A stretch of DNA of 39,127 nt from Methylococcaceae bacterium. GTDB lineage: Bacteria; Pseudomonadota; Gammaproteobacteria; Methylococcales; Methylomonadaceae. The position numbers and the translations under genes were made by a program. Below the pieces are notes generated by a model, which saw nothing but the letters and a program-made list of their open reading frames with translations, was not told the DNA's origin and did no database searches. Shown in pieces: positions 8,896-18,248 of this stretch. The stretch lies in assembly GCA_029937975.1 (NCBI GenBank), contig JAPYOW010000015.1, positions 1-39,127 on the forward strand, given 5' to 3'. Numbering within the stretch: position 1 is the stretch's first letter; every line of letters starts with the position of its first letter.

Positions 8896-9639
8896 TTACT
8901 CACCACAGGTCGGGCATTGACGGTTCTTCACTAATTTCATTTCATTCCATTGCATGGATAGACCGTCCAGCAGCAATAGCCGGCCGGTTAAGCACTCTCC
9001 TATTCCGGCAATCAGTTTTAGTGCTTCCAATGCCTGAATGCTGCCGATAATGCCGGTAACCGGCGCGAAAACACCGTTGCTGGCACAGTTCTGCATCTCT
9101 TCTCCCGTATCCGTATAAAGACAGTTATAACAAGGACTGTTATTTGTACCGTGGGTAAAAACCGAAATTTGACCTTCAAAACGAATAGCTGCACCGGAGA
9201 CCAGGGGCGTTTTTTGTGTTACACAGGCAGCATTAATAGCAAACCGCGTATTAAAGTTATCACTGCAATCAAGCACTACATCAGCCTCTTTTACCTCTTT
9301 TATCAATTGTTTACCTTCAAGTCGCTGGTTGACTGCTATGACATTGACTTCAGGATTTATTTTTTTCAAAGTCTGTTGGGTTGAAATAACTTTGTCTGAC
9401 CCAATATCGGATGTGTGATGAGTGATCTGTCTTTGTAAATTGGATAAATCGACAACATCATCATCGTAAATAGTAATTTGTCCCAACCCTGCTGCGGCAA
9501 GGTAAATGGAAGCCGGTGAACCCAGTCCACCCGCACCAACAATAAGTACTTTGGCTGTTAATATTTTTTGCTGACCTTCAATATCAACTTGAGGGAGCAT
9601 GATTTGGCGACTGTAACGGAGTAATTGCTGGTCATTCAT
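8896..9639 (-). CDS. moeB: MoeB/ThiF family adenylyltransferase
   Basis: E1-like enzyme that adenylates the C-terminal glycine of a ubiquitin-like sulfur carrier (MoaD in molybdopterin synthesis, ThiS in thiamine synthesis). The Rossmann nucleotide loop VLIVGAGGLGSP lies near residue 32, NLQRQITH follows near 70, and the D-CSDNF segment near 127. Two zinc-binding CxxC pairs are present (CYNC and CPTC near the C-terminus). The frame is open 27 codons further upstream, but that extension runs into the groE promoter and CIRCE region, and family members start at MNDQQLLRYSRQI, so I place the start at 9639 (247 residues; E. coli MoeB has 249). No mobilome or moa/thi genes adjoin, so MoeB versus ThiF or HesA rests on overall similarity. 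Confidence 0.8.
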   Translation of the reverse strand: MNDQQLLRYSRQIMLPQVDIEGQQKILTAKVLIVGAGGLGSPASIYLAAAGLGQITIYDDDVVDLSNLQRQITHHTSDIGSDKVISTQQTLKKINPEVNVIAVNQRLEGKQLIKEVKEADVVLDCSDNFNTRFAINAACVTQKTPLVSGAAIRFEGQISVFTHGTNNSPCYNCLYTDTGEEMQNCASNGVFAPVTGIIGSIQALEALKLIAGIGECLTGRLLLLDGLSMQWNEMKLVKNRQCPTCGE

Positions 9640-9686
9640 TTGGATTACGTAAACGGTGATGTAGATAGGAGATAATGCCAAATAAT

Positions 9687-9715
9687 TTGATGGAGTGCAA
9701 AACCAAACTTTTATT
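9687..9715 (+). promoter_or_regulatory. Candidate promoter of groESL
   Basis: TTGATG (9687-9692), a 17-bp spacer and TTTATT (9710-9715) lie directly upstream of and partly overlapping the CIRCE operator. The -10 agrees with consensus at four of six positions. No convincing heat-shock sigma32 promoter was found, which fits repressor-based control. Confidence 0.4.
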
Positions 9716-9740
9716 AGCACTCGTTTTTAGTGAGTGCTAA
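9714..9740 (+). promoter_or_regulatory. CIRCE operator (HrcA-binding site)
   Basis: The inverted repeat TTAGCACTC (9714-9722), a 9-bp spacer, and GAGTGCTAA (9732-9740) match the CIRCE consensus at every position. HrcA binds this element and represses groESL until heat stress inactivates it. It lies 43 bp before the groES start, at the expected transcription start region. An hrcA gene is not in the window. Confidence 0.96.
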
Positions 9741-9783
9741 TAAAAAAAATTAATTTAATATTTAATTGTTTAGGAGAACATTG

Positions 9784-10071
9784 ATGAATATTCGTCCGTT
9801 ACACGACAGAGTCATCGTTAAACGCGTTGAAGAAGAAACAACATCTGCTGGTGGTATCGTATTACCAGGATCAGCGACTGAAAAACCGAGTGAAGGTGAA
9901 ATTTTAGCCGTAGGTAATGGCAAGCAGCTGGATAACGGTGAAGTTCGTGCATTGGAAGTCAAAGTTGGCGATAAAGTCCTTTTTGGCAAATACTCTGGTA
10001 ACGAAGTCAAAATTGACGGTGAAGAACTGATCGTTATGCGTGAAGAAGACATTATGGGTATTTTGGGTTAA
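9784..10071 (+). CDS. groES: Co-chaperonin GroES (Hsp10)
   Basis: Heptameric lid of the GroEL folding chamber in the cytoplasm. The 95-residue product starts [18 protein letters not shown], includes the mobile-loop segment [18 protein letters not shown] and ends EEDIMGILG, all typical. I use the ATG at 9784 rather than a TTG further upstream because AGGAG stands 7 nt before it at 9772-9776. It is the first gene of the groESL operon under CIRCE control; groEL follows after 42 bp. Confidence 0.98.
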   Translation: MNIRPLHDRVIVKRVEEETTSAGGIVLPGSATEKPSEGEILAVGNGKQLDNGEVRALEVKVGDKVLFGKYSGNEVKIDGEELIVMREEDIMGILG

Positions 10072-10104
10072 GTATTCGATTTATTTCTAACCATTTATTA
10101 ATAG

Positions 10105-11763
<1,659 letters not shown>

Positions 11764-11791
11764 GTGTTGCTTAACAGCTAGCGTTACCAGA

Positions 11792-11826
11792 AAGCCCCGG
11801 TTATGTTACATAACCGGGGCTTTTTT
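11792..11826 (+). terminator. Strong intrinsic terminator of groESL
   Basis: A 14-bp perfect stem (11792-11805 with 11809-11822, core GCCCCGGTTATG) closes a TTA loop and runs into six T at 11821-11826. It lies 28 bp after the groEL stop codon. Confidence 0.95.
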
Positions 11827-12054
11827 ATGCCAGTTAGCTTTGTACCTAAAGCAATCAGCCCATAGTCACACGTCCCCGTTTTTGAAATGTACTTGCCAGA
11901 AAGATATTTATTGGCAAGCATAAAAAAACACGTTTCTAATATTACGACTACCGATGATTATCGGCTTGTTATTTTTGAGGCTTGCCTGTAGCAAAGGGCG
12001 ATTAAGCGGCCTAATAACAAAAATGGCTGTCTATATTTCCAGGCCTTTAGAATA
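11827..12054. other. Gap between the groEL terminator and the tRNA fragment
   Basis: No gene is seen. Two small stem-loops are present: CTTGCCA/TGGCAAG with a 12-13-nt loop near 11891-11918, and CCGAT/ATCGG with a 4-nt loop near 11951-11964. The stretch GGCTTGC...CAAAGGGC...GATTAA near 11979-12005 resembles part of the ppsA-ilvA gap near 2562-2596. Confidence 0.4.
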
Positions 12055-12099
12055 TGGTGCGGATGACAGGACTTGAGCCTGTGACCGGTGGCTTACAAA
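12055..12099 (-). pseudogene. 3' half of a tRNA-Thr(UGU) gene, possible attachment-site scar
   Basis: Read on the minus strand, 45 bases reproduce a tRNA from the anticodon loop to CCA: loop TTTGTAA (anticodon UGU), 3' anticodon strand GCCAC, variable loop CGGTC, T stem ACAGG/CCTGT around CTCAAGT, acceptor strand CATCCGC, discriminator A, and CCA (12055-12057). The T stem pairs perfectly. The predicted partner GCGGATG begins with G1 and C2, which fits threonine tRNA identity. The 5' half is absent: the bases before the loop are the end of the hydrolase gene, whose stop codon is at 12100-12102. The usual T54 is C, consistent with loss of function. Integration into tRNA genes leaves exactly this kind of 3' duplicate. 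Confidence 0.75.
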
Positions 12100-12771
12100 T
12101 TAACTTTTTTGCTTAATCCAGTCTGCACTTTTCTGAATAATTTCATCCAATACGGATTGTTCTGTACGTTCAATACGTTTAAGCAAATTAAAAGAGTGAT
12201 TGCCACCTTCAATAATATGAAGGGTGGGTTTGGGTGAAATGGTGGATAGAAGGGGTTCAAAAACATCCAGTTTACATAAGGAATCACGTGTTCCTTGAAA
12301 GAACAGCATAGGTTCGTGAATCACTTTTAATAGATCAAAGCGAGGTTTATTAGGTTTTCCAGGCGCATGCAAAGGAAATCCAAATAAAATAATACCGGCG
12401 TATAAATCTTCTTTACAAGCCAGAATAGTCGCGTATTTTCCGCCCATACTTTTACCGGATAGAAAAATTTGTTTACGGCTAACACCGGTTTTTTCTATCA
12501 CGGCTTCAATGACTTTATGCCAGGTCTCTTCCAGTACATGAGGTGTGTTCGGTGCTTTAGCACCGCGTTCCATGTAGGGGAAGTTGAATTTGACGGTTAA
12601 CACATTATGTTTGGCTATACCTTCATGCATTTGGCTGACAAATAGGGAGTTCATATCACGCCCTGCACCATGTGCAATAATTAGAACTGATTGATATTGT
12701 TCTGGAATTAACCATACCGATGAAATATCAGCTTTCTGGGTAATGTTAATGGTATGGTGTTCAGTTTTCAT
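12100..12771 (-). CDS. Alpha/beta hydrolase (COG3571/TEX30-KANL3-like)
   Basis: A 223-residue serine-hydrolase-fold protein of unknown substrate. It shows the oxyanion segment IIAHGAGRDMNS near 30-41, the nucleophile elbow LSGKSMGGKYA near 104-114 (Ser as nucleophile), an acid region after FFQGTRDSLC near 164-173, and the catalytic His in IEGGNHSFN near 187-195. No signal peptide is visible, so it is probably cytoplasmic. Its stop codon directly abuts the tRNA-Thr half gene, so its 3' end lies at a recombination junction. The C-terminal helix looks complete, so truncation is not evident. It stands alone, with a 545-bp gap upstream. Confidence 0.85.
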   Translation of the reverse strand: MKTEHHTINITQKADISSVWLIPEQYQSVLIIAHGAGRDMNSLFVSQMHEGIAKHNVLTVKFNFPYMERGAKAPNTPHVLEETWHKVIEAVIEKTGVSRKQIFLSGKSMGGKYATILACKEDLYAGIILFGFPLHAPGKPNKPRFDLLKVIHEPMLFFQGTRDSLCKLDVFEPLLSTISPKPTLHIIEGGNHSFNLLKRIERTEQSVLDEIIQKSADWIKQKS

Positions 12772-13316
12772 AATGTGTTTTTGAAAAAATAGCGATGAGT
12801 TAATTCTTCTTTGAGTCTGTGCAAGTGAATTTTTGAGCGTTGTTTATGTATCAAGTACATCCTTTAATCACTATATGTTAACAAATAGACTGACAGTTTA
12901 ACTTAATTTTTGTTGTTAATATGGGGGGATCGCGCGCGCGTTCGCTATTACCCTATAGGCTCATCCCTGCAGATAACGCCTGATAACAGGTTTCAAGCGG
13001 GGTTTATTCATGACGGGTGACTGCAACAGAGGCCTCAGCGCTTCACCAAAACTGTTGAGAACTTGCCGGTTAACAATGCAAGCCGAGGCATAGAAAGCGG
13101 TGGCTGTGCAACGTATAATGATCTGCCAGATATCTGTGTTTACTTGTTTTAGCGTCGCGACTCATGTCTTAAGCTATATTTCTTATCAGGATTAGCCCTG
13201 ACTTATTGTCTGCTATACAGTGCTTTTAGGCATAGAACTGTTTTGCTGATGAAATTGTGCTCCAGTAGTCTGTATAAGGGGAAGTATCATTTTGAAATTA
13301 ATGAAAGGAGGCCATA
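12772..13316. other. 545-bp gap upstream of cydB
   Basis: No gene is seen, and in particular no cydA or cydA fragment that I can recognise in any frame. A run of alternating GC (gatcgcgcgcgcg, about 12928-12940) is notable. The block GAGAACTTGCC followed by GGTTAACAAT (13057-13077) resembles 3135-3164 in the ppsA-ilvA gap. An AAGGAGG ribosome-binding site just before 13317 belongs to cydB. Confidence 0.5.
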
Positions 13317-14426
13317 ATGCTGTTTGATTATGAAACCTTGCGAATCATTTGGTGGGCATTTTTAGGTTTACTGTTAATGGGGTTTGCTATCATGAGCGGG
13401 GTTTATCTGGGGGTCGGTGTATTACTCCCATTGGTAGCTAAAACTGATGAGGAAAGAGGCGTTCTTATTAATGCGACCGGCTCAGGTTGGGATGGTAATC
13501 AGCTGTGGTTGGTGCTAGCTGGCGGCGTTTTATTTGCAGCTTGGCCGGTGGCTTATGCGGTGTCATTTTCGACCCTGTTTTTTGTCTTGTTACTGAGCTT
13601 GTTTAGCTTGTTTTTAAGTCCCTTAGGTTTTGGTTGTCGCAGTAAATTGAGCACTAAGAGATGGCGTGGCAACTGGGATAAGGCATTGTTTGTGGGGGGG
13701 GTGGTTCCTGCCGTGATGTTTGGCATTGCTTTTGGTAATCTACTGACAGGGCTTCCCTTTTATTTGGAGGGGGATATGCGCATTATTTACCAGGGATCGT
13801 TCTGGAGTTTGTTCCAACCGTTTGCGTTGTTAGCCGGATTGCTGAGTTTGTCCATGTTGGTCATGCAGGGTGCAGTCTACCTGCAAATTAAAACCGTAGA
13901 GGTGATCAATGACCGGGCTAAAAAAGTCGTTTTTATTTCTACTCTCGTGACGCTGGCTTTATTTGCATTAGCCGGCTATTGGGTCACGTTGATGGAGGGC
14001 TATCACATTAGCTCTGAAGTTTTTCCTGATGGCCCTTCCAATCCGCTACTCAAAACAGTGAAACAGGCGCCGGGATTATGGCTGGATAATTATGGACACT
14101 TAGCGGGTTTATGGGCTATCCCCGGATGTACCTTTGTTGCGGGTTTAATGACCTGGGGTTTATCGAAACGGGATCAACCAGAAGGTGCGTTTATTTTTAG
14201 TTCTATTGCGATCGCATCAATTATTTTAACGGCAGGGTGCTCCATGTTTCCATTCATTGCTCCATCCAGTCTGGTTGTTAATCACTCTTTAACCGTCTGG
14301 GATGCAAGCGCTAGCCTGTGGACTTTGAATTTAATGTTCTGGGGTGCCGTTATTTGCTGGCCTTTCATTTTGATATATAGCGGCTGGATTTTTCGCGCGT
14401 TGAGGTGCAAGCTGGCAACTGAATAG
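13317..14426 (+). CDS. cydB: Cytochrome bd oxidase subunit II (CydB), orphan and divergent
   Basis: Integral membrane subunit of the cytochrome bd quinol oxidase, which in the family pairs with haem-bearing CydA. At 369 residues it is close to the usual 378, with about eight membrane helices. It retains WDGNQLWLVLAGG near 58, FAAWPVAYA, the AFGNLLTGLPF segment, LLAGLLSLSMLVMQGAVYLQ, and the C-terminal AGCSMFPFIAPSS. A near-ideal AAGGAGG precedes the ATG. Compared from memory with E. coli CydB, several conserved charged positions are changed: the DGFD motif is SGVY (27-30), RP-x-GFD is SPLGFGC, so the equivalents of D26, D29, R100 and D105 are lost, while D58 is kept. cydA is not upstream. The frame is intact, so it is either a divergent paralogue or a gene drifting toward loss. 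Confidence 0.9.
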   Translation: MLFDYETLRIIWWAFLGLLLMGFAIMSGVYLGVGVLLPLVAKTDEERGVLINATGSGWDGNQLWLVLAGGVLFAAWPVAYAVSFSTLFFVLLLSLFSLFLSPLGFGCRSKLSTKRWRGNWDKALFVGGVVPAVMFGIAFGNLLTGLPFYLEGDMRIIYQGSFWSLFQPFALLAGLLSLSMLVMQGAVYLQIKTVEVINDRAKKVVFISTLVTLALFALAGYWVTLMEGYHISSEVFPDGPSNPLLKTVKQAPGLWLDNYGHLAGLWAIPGCTFVAGLMTWGLSKRDQPEGAFIFSSIAIASIILTAGCSMFPFIAPSSLVVNHSLTVWDASASLWTLNLMFWGAVICWPFILIYSGWIFRALRCKLATE

Positions 14427-14466
14427 ATGCATAAAGACAAGCATAGGGCTTATTAGGGGGGCTGGT

Positions 14467-14565
14467 ATGTGGTTTTTTTAGCTAGATACTGGGGTGTTTC
14501 TTGGGGCATCATTAAGGTGTTGCGGTTCAAGGCTGAAGAAGCCTTGACGGAAGAAAATGTGGCGC
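14467..14565 (+). pseudogene. cydX: Decayed cydX (cytochrome bd small subunit)
   Basis: Directly after cydB, an AGGGGGG ribosome-binding site and ATG begin MWFF, the typical start of CydX (MWYFxWILG). The frame then breaks. Removing one T from the T7 run at 14473-14479 gives MWFFS-stop-ILGCFLG, with TAG in place of the conserved Trp codon TGG. Removing one G from the G4 run at 14503-14506 continues as IIKVLRFKAEEALTEE, resembling the family's IINVLWxEAEEAL with Trp to Arg and Glu to Lys changes. The reading thus needs two frame shifts and one nonsense change, all simple to explain. CydX is a 30-40 residue helix needed for bd oxidase stability. Confidence rests on the WILG-like core, the position and the ribosome-binding site. 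Confidence 0.6.
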
Positions 14566-15082
14566 TGAATACTGTGACGCAGTTATTCACCTGGGAAGGT
14601 GTTTTGCTACGCTGACCATGAGAAAATCCATAATTCACCGGGTAATGGCTTGCCTTTATCTTGGTTATATATTAGTTTGAGGTCTTTAAGTTGAAATACC
14701 TATTGGCAGCGCATGAAATAGAAACTCCGTTGCTCAATGTTGAAGTTACAATTAAAGCGGATATCCGGATTGGGCCTGGATATGGCGGCAAGCGTCGGGA
14801 AACAGGGCTTTGTATCAGTTTTACCCGGGGTGGCTTACGAGCGCAGAAATGATGGGCAATAGAATCAACAGAACCTTGTCGGTCATGTTGATTTCCCGTA
14901 GACGCGGTACTGCTGGCCATTGGAGTCGGTGTTGTTGCATATGCGCAGGATGCCGGACAGATTTCAGAAACAGCCCTGTGAGAGAGTGATGTTAAAGTCC
15001 TGATGAATATGACTGTTAGCCAGTGCTTTCAGTCGACAATGGCTTACATCTAAAATAATAAAAACAATAAAAGAGCAGAAAA
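14566..15082. other. Non-coding stretch between cydX remnant and the TauE gene
   Basis: About 517 bp with no recognised gene. A 20-codon frame from the ATG at 14618 (MRKSIIHRVMACLYLGYILV, then stop) has signal-peptide-like character but ends at once. A 53-codon frame with a TTG start at 14691 and a GAGG upstream is unrecognised. Both may be relics of a decayed gene. Nothing here can be assigned. Confidence 0.4.
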
Positions 15083-15799
15083 ATGCCAGCAGATATTTTA
15101 CTTACCGTCATCGCCACAACGATTATCCAGTCCGTTTTTGGAGTGGGTGTTTTATTATTTGGCACCCCCATTTTATTACTGTTAGGCTATGATTTTATCA
15201 ATGCGCTCAGTATTTTGCTGCCTATTTCAATTGCCATTAATTCACTGCAAATCCTCAAGCATTATCAGGGTATAGACGTTGGTTTTTATAAAAATGTATT
15301 GCTGTATACCCTGCCTTTTGTGGTGCTGTTTTTATTTTTTGTCAGTATTGCAAAAATAAATATCAATATGCTGGTCGGTGGTTTTCTGGTGCTGGTGGCA
15401 TTAAAAAGCTACTTTCCAATCATGGAGAAAGCATTGCAGCGCATGATGAAATATGAACGTATTTATCTTGCTGTGATGGGCATTATCCATGGTTTGACTA
15501 ATTTGGGCGGATCGTTGTTAACGGCAGTGGTACATGCTAAAAGCTATGAAAAAGATACCACCCGTGTAACGGTTGCCATCTGTTATGCGACTTTTGCGGT
15601 CTTTCAGTTAATTACCCTGTTTTTATTAGGCAGCTCGTTTGAATTAACATTTGCCGGGCACATGAGTTTTGTGCTGTTGGGCGTTATCGTTTTTTTACTG
15701 ACAGAAGAGATTGTGTATAGTGCAATAGATAATCAAAAATATAGCCAGGTTTTTGCTGTATTTCTTTTATGTTCCGGTGTTTTATTAATGATCAAATAG
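15083..15799 (+). CDS. TauE/SafE family membrane exporter
   Basis: A 238-residue polytopic protein of the TauE/SafE (DUF81) family, members of which move sulfite, sulfoacetate or other organic anions across the inner membrane. About seven to eight helices are visible. The N-terminal half has the family's pattern GVGVLLFGTPILLLLGYDF near 21-39 and the second repeat has GIIHGLTNLGGSLLTAVVHAK near 132-152 (cited as the G-L-x-N-x-G-G core). The substrate cannot be told from sequence. It opens a three-gene plus-strand run with the DUF502 protein 7 bp downstream and an AGCS symporter. Confidence 0.85.
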   Translation: MPADILLTVIATTIIQSVFGVGVLLFGTPILLLLGYDFINALSILLPISIAINSLQILKHYQGIDVGFYKNVLLYTLPFVVLFLFFVSIAKININMLVGGFLVLVALKSYFPIMEKALQRMMKYERIYLAVMGIIHGLTNLGGSLLTAVVHAKSYEKDTTRVTVAICYATFAVFQLITLFLLGSSFELTFAGHMSFVLLGVIVFLLTEEIVYSAIDNQKYSQVFAVFLLCSGVLLMIK

Positions 15800-15806
15800 G
15801 TTCAAG

Positions 15807-16385
15807 ATGAAAAAAATATTCAATTACTTTTTGATCGGTATTCTGGCGTTTATTCCCGTCTATGTGATTATCCAGATCGTGTTTTTTGTGAATGACAAAT
15901 TTACTGATTTAATTAAATCTGTTTATGGTTATTACGATAACTATGCCCTGACGTTAGTCATCTTCATGGTGAGTTTTTCCTTGTTTGCCTATATTGGTTA
16001 TCGTGTGCGGATGGGGCAATCATCGATTATTTCGGCTATAGATCGCATGATTGAAGTTGTTCCCTTTTTGAATACGGTCTATAGAGTTACCAAAAAACTG
16101 GTTAATCTTGTGGCCGGGCACGAGCAAGTCGATTCGCGAGAAGTTGTTTACCTGGAATATCCGAAAGAAGGCCTATGGGTACCGGCCTATGTCACTAACA
16201 AAGAAAAGGATATGTATATTTTATTTGTTCCTACCTCACCTAACCCCACATCGGGTTTCACGGTCATTGTGCATGAAACCAAGGTTATAAAATCCAAGAT
16301 GAATATAGAACAGGCAACCAGTTTTATTATTAGTGTGGGTGTGGATTATGATCGGTCTGAGGAGGCGACTCAACTGCTCCGATGA
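15807..16385 (+). CDS. DUF502 family membrane protein
   Basis: A 192-residue protein of the DUF502 family, whose function is unknown. Two membrane helices are visible at about 5-27 and 46-66, followed by a conserved soluble region containing IPFLNTVYR-type sequence (here VVPFLNTVYRVTKKL near 85-99), YPKEGLWVPAYVT near 118 and FVPTSPNPTSGF near 138-149. These match the family's signature of a phosphate- or peptide-like loop with T-x-P-x-P-T-S-G. It starts 7 bp after the TauE-like gene and overlaps the following symporter gene by 4 bp (ATGA), so all three are probably cotranscribed. Confidence 0.85.
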   Translation: MKKIFNYFLIGILAFIPVYVIIQIVFFVNDKFTDLIKSVYGYYDNYALTLVIFMVSFSLFAYIGYRVRMGQSSIISAIDRMIEVVPFLNTVYRVTKKLVNLVAGHEQVDSREVVYLEYPKEGLWVPAYVTNKEKDMYILFVPTSPNPTSGFTVIVHETKVIKSKMNIEQATSFIISVGVDYDRSEEATQLLR

Positions 16386-17725
16386 AAATGCTAGAAGATT
16401 TTTTAAACCAACTCAGTTCTATTATTTGGGGGCCAGTCATGCTGGCCTTTTTATTGGGTATCGGCATTTTTTTAAGCTGGGGATTAAAAGCCTTTCCCTG
16501 GCGGCAGACCCCGAATGCATTCAAATTACTGTGGGGAAGTCGTCAATCACAGCAACAAGGTGATATCACGCCTTTTCAGGCGCTGATGACGGCGTTATCA
16601 GCAACGGTGGGCACAGGAAATATTGCCGGTGTGGCCACAGCCATATTCTTGGGGGGGCCAGGTGCTATTTTCTGGATGTGGATCACCGCATTATTGGGGA
16701 TGGCAACCAAATATGCAGAAGCTGTGCTGGCGGTTAAATACAGAGAAGTGGATGAATTAGGGCGTCATGTGGGTGGGCCCATGTATTACATACGTAACGG
16801 ACTCGGGGAAAAATGGCGTTGGCTGGCTATGGCGTTTGCTTTATTGGGAACGCTGGCCTCGTTTGGTATTGGCAATATGGTACAGGCAAATTCTGTGGCC
16901 GATGCGGTTAAGGCAATGTTTCAGATACCCACCTGGTTAACGGGGACAACCATGACGGTCTTAACTGCGATTGTCATTTTAGGCGGGATCCAGCGTATTG
17001 CCGGCGTCGCGGCGAAATTGGTTCCTGTTATGGCCATCGCTTATGTTTCCGGCGCACTTTGTGTGGTGTTTTTGCATATTCAGCAGGTTCCAGAGGCCCT
17101 TTTACTTATTATAAAAAGTGCATTTAGCGAAACAGCCGCCTATGGAGGCTTTGCCGGCGCCAGTGTCTGGGCCGCTATCCGGTTCGGTGTGGCCAGAGGC
17201 GTTTTCTCCAATGAAGCGGGATTGGGGAGTGCCCCGATTGCTCATGCAGCAGCCAAAACCAAAGACCCTGTACAACAAGGTATGATCGCGATGCTGGGGA
17301 CATTGATTGATACCTTGATTATTTGCACGCTCACCGCATTGGTCATTATCTTAACCGGCGTTTGGGACAGTGGTGAAAATGGTGCGGCCCTTTCTACATT
17401 GGCTTTTAATCAGGGTTTGCCCGGTTGGGGAGGGTATATCGTGGTTTCTGGGATGGTGGTGTTCGCCTTTACAACCATTTTGGGCTGGAGTTATTACGGA
17501 GAGCGTTGTGCTGAGTTCTTATGGGGGGAAAAGGTGATTTTACCCTATCGGATTTTATGGTTGTGCGCGATTCCTGTCGGGGCAATGGGTAAGCTGACGA
17601 TGATTTGGTTATTGGCGGATGTCCTGAATGGCTTGATGGCCATACCCAATTTAATGGCTTTAGCTTTATTAAGTCCGGTGGTCTTTAAAGTGAGCAAGGA
17701 TTATCTGGGGCGCGTTAAACAATAA
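16382..17725 (+). CDS. Amino acid carrier, alanine/glycine:cation symporter (AGCS) family
   Basis: A 447-residue inner-membrane symporter that takes up alanine or glycine with Na+ or H+. The family signature is clear: ALSATVGTGNIAGVATAIF near 73-91, GGPGAIFWMW after it, GGPMYYIRNGL near 132, and the second conserved block FSNEAGLGSAPIAHAAAKT near 275-293. About ten to eleven membrane helices are present. Its start codon overlaps the DUF502 stop codon, which implies translational coupling. The exact amino acid is not deducible. Confidence 0.93.
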   Translation: MKMLEDFLNQLSSIIWGPVMLAFLLGIGIFLSWGLKAFPWRQTPNAFKLLWGSRQSQQQGDITPFQALMTALSATVGTGNIAGVATAIFLGGPGAIFWMWITALLGMATKYAEAVLAVKYREVDELGRHVGGPMYYIRNGLGEKWRWLAMAFALLGTLASFGIGNMVQANSVADAVKAMFQIPTWLTGTTMTVLTAIVILGGIQRIAGVAAKLVPVMAIAYVSGALCVVFLHIQQVPEALLLIIKSAFSETAAYGGFAGASVWAAIRFGVARGVFSNEAGLGSAPIAHAAAKTKDPVQQGMIAMLGTLIDTLIICTLTALVIILTGVWDSGENGAALSTLAFNQGLPGWGGYIVVSGMVVFAFTTILGWSYYGERCAEFLWGEKVILPYRILWLCAIPVGAMGKLTMIWLLADVLNGLMAIPNLMALALLSPVVFKVSKDYLGRVKQ

Positions 17726-18248
17726 GCTGTGCACAGTGTTGCTGAGGATTTGAAACATTTTTTATGGGCCTTATTCGAAGCGCGCTGAGTCTTCATGTGG
17801 TTGAATAATGAACTGTCAGCGCTTCAGCGGTTGATATCGGGGGGCAATGGCGCATGTGTCTAGGCATCAAAGTGGTGTCGCCAGGATTAAAATGCTCCTG
17901 TCCTGCGCAGAGAAACCGGCCAGCTTTAGAGTTAGCATGAAAAATACTTTCGGCGAATGCCCGGGCTGCGGGTTGTTAACAACTTACAACAAGAAAGGTG
18001 ATGCGCGGAAGAAAATCATCTTGAGCTTCAGACTCATGGCGTCGATCGCTATAACGGCAGCCAATACAGGGATAAGTAGTTTCATTTATTCTGAATTGCA
18101 AAACGGGCCAGAGTCGGGGTAAGTTTGGTATATTCTTGATCTCAGGATGGGTCAGGAAAAATCCGTATTAAAAGCCATATACATTGGATAAATATCGTTT
18201 TTTAATGGATAATGCAGCAATTAGTTAGACCTTGATTAACTCATTATA
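17726..18248. other. 523-bp gap upstream of argS
   Basis: No gene is supported. A 10-bp palindrome CTGTGCACAG lies at 17727-17736 just after the symporter stop codon. A 91-codon frame at 17847-18122 has no recognisable motif and no clear ribosome-binding site. The argS promoter should lie at the right end but is not obvious. Confidence 0.5.

Noticed and set aside
9640-9720. N-terminal extension of the moeB-like protein
   Set aside because: The extra 27 codons run through the groE promoter and into CIRCE, and family members begin at the inner ATG.
17847-18122. 91-codon frame in the argS gap
   Set aside because: No ribosome-binding site, no recognisable domain, mixed composition typical of chance frames.
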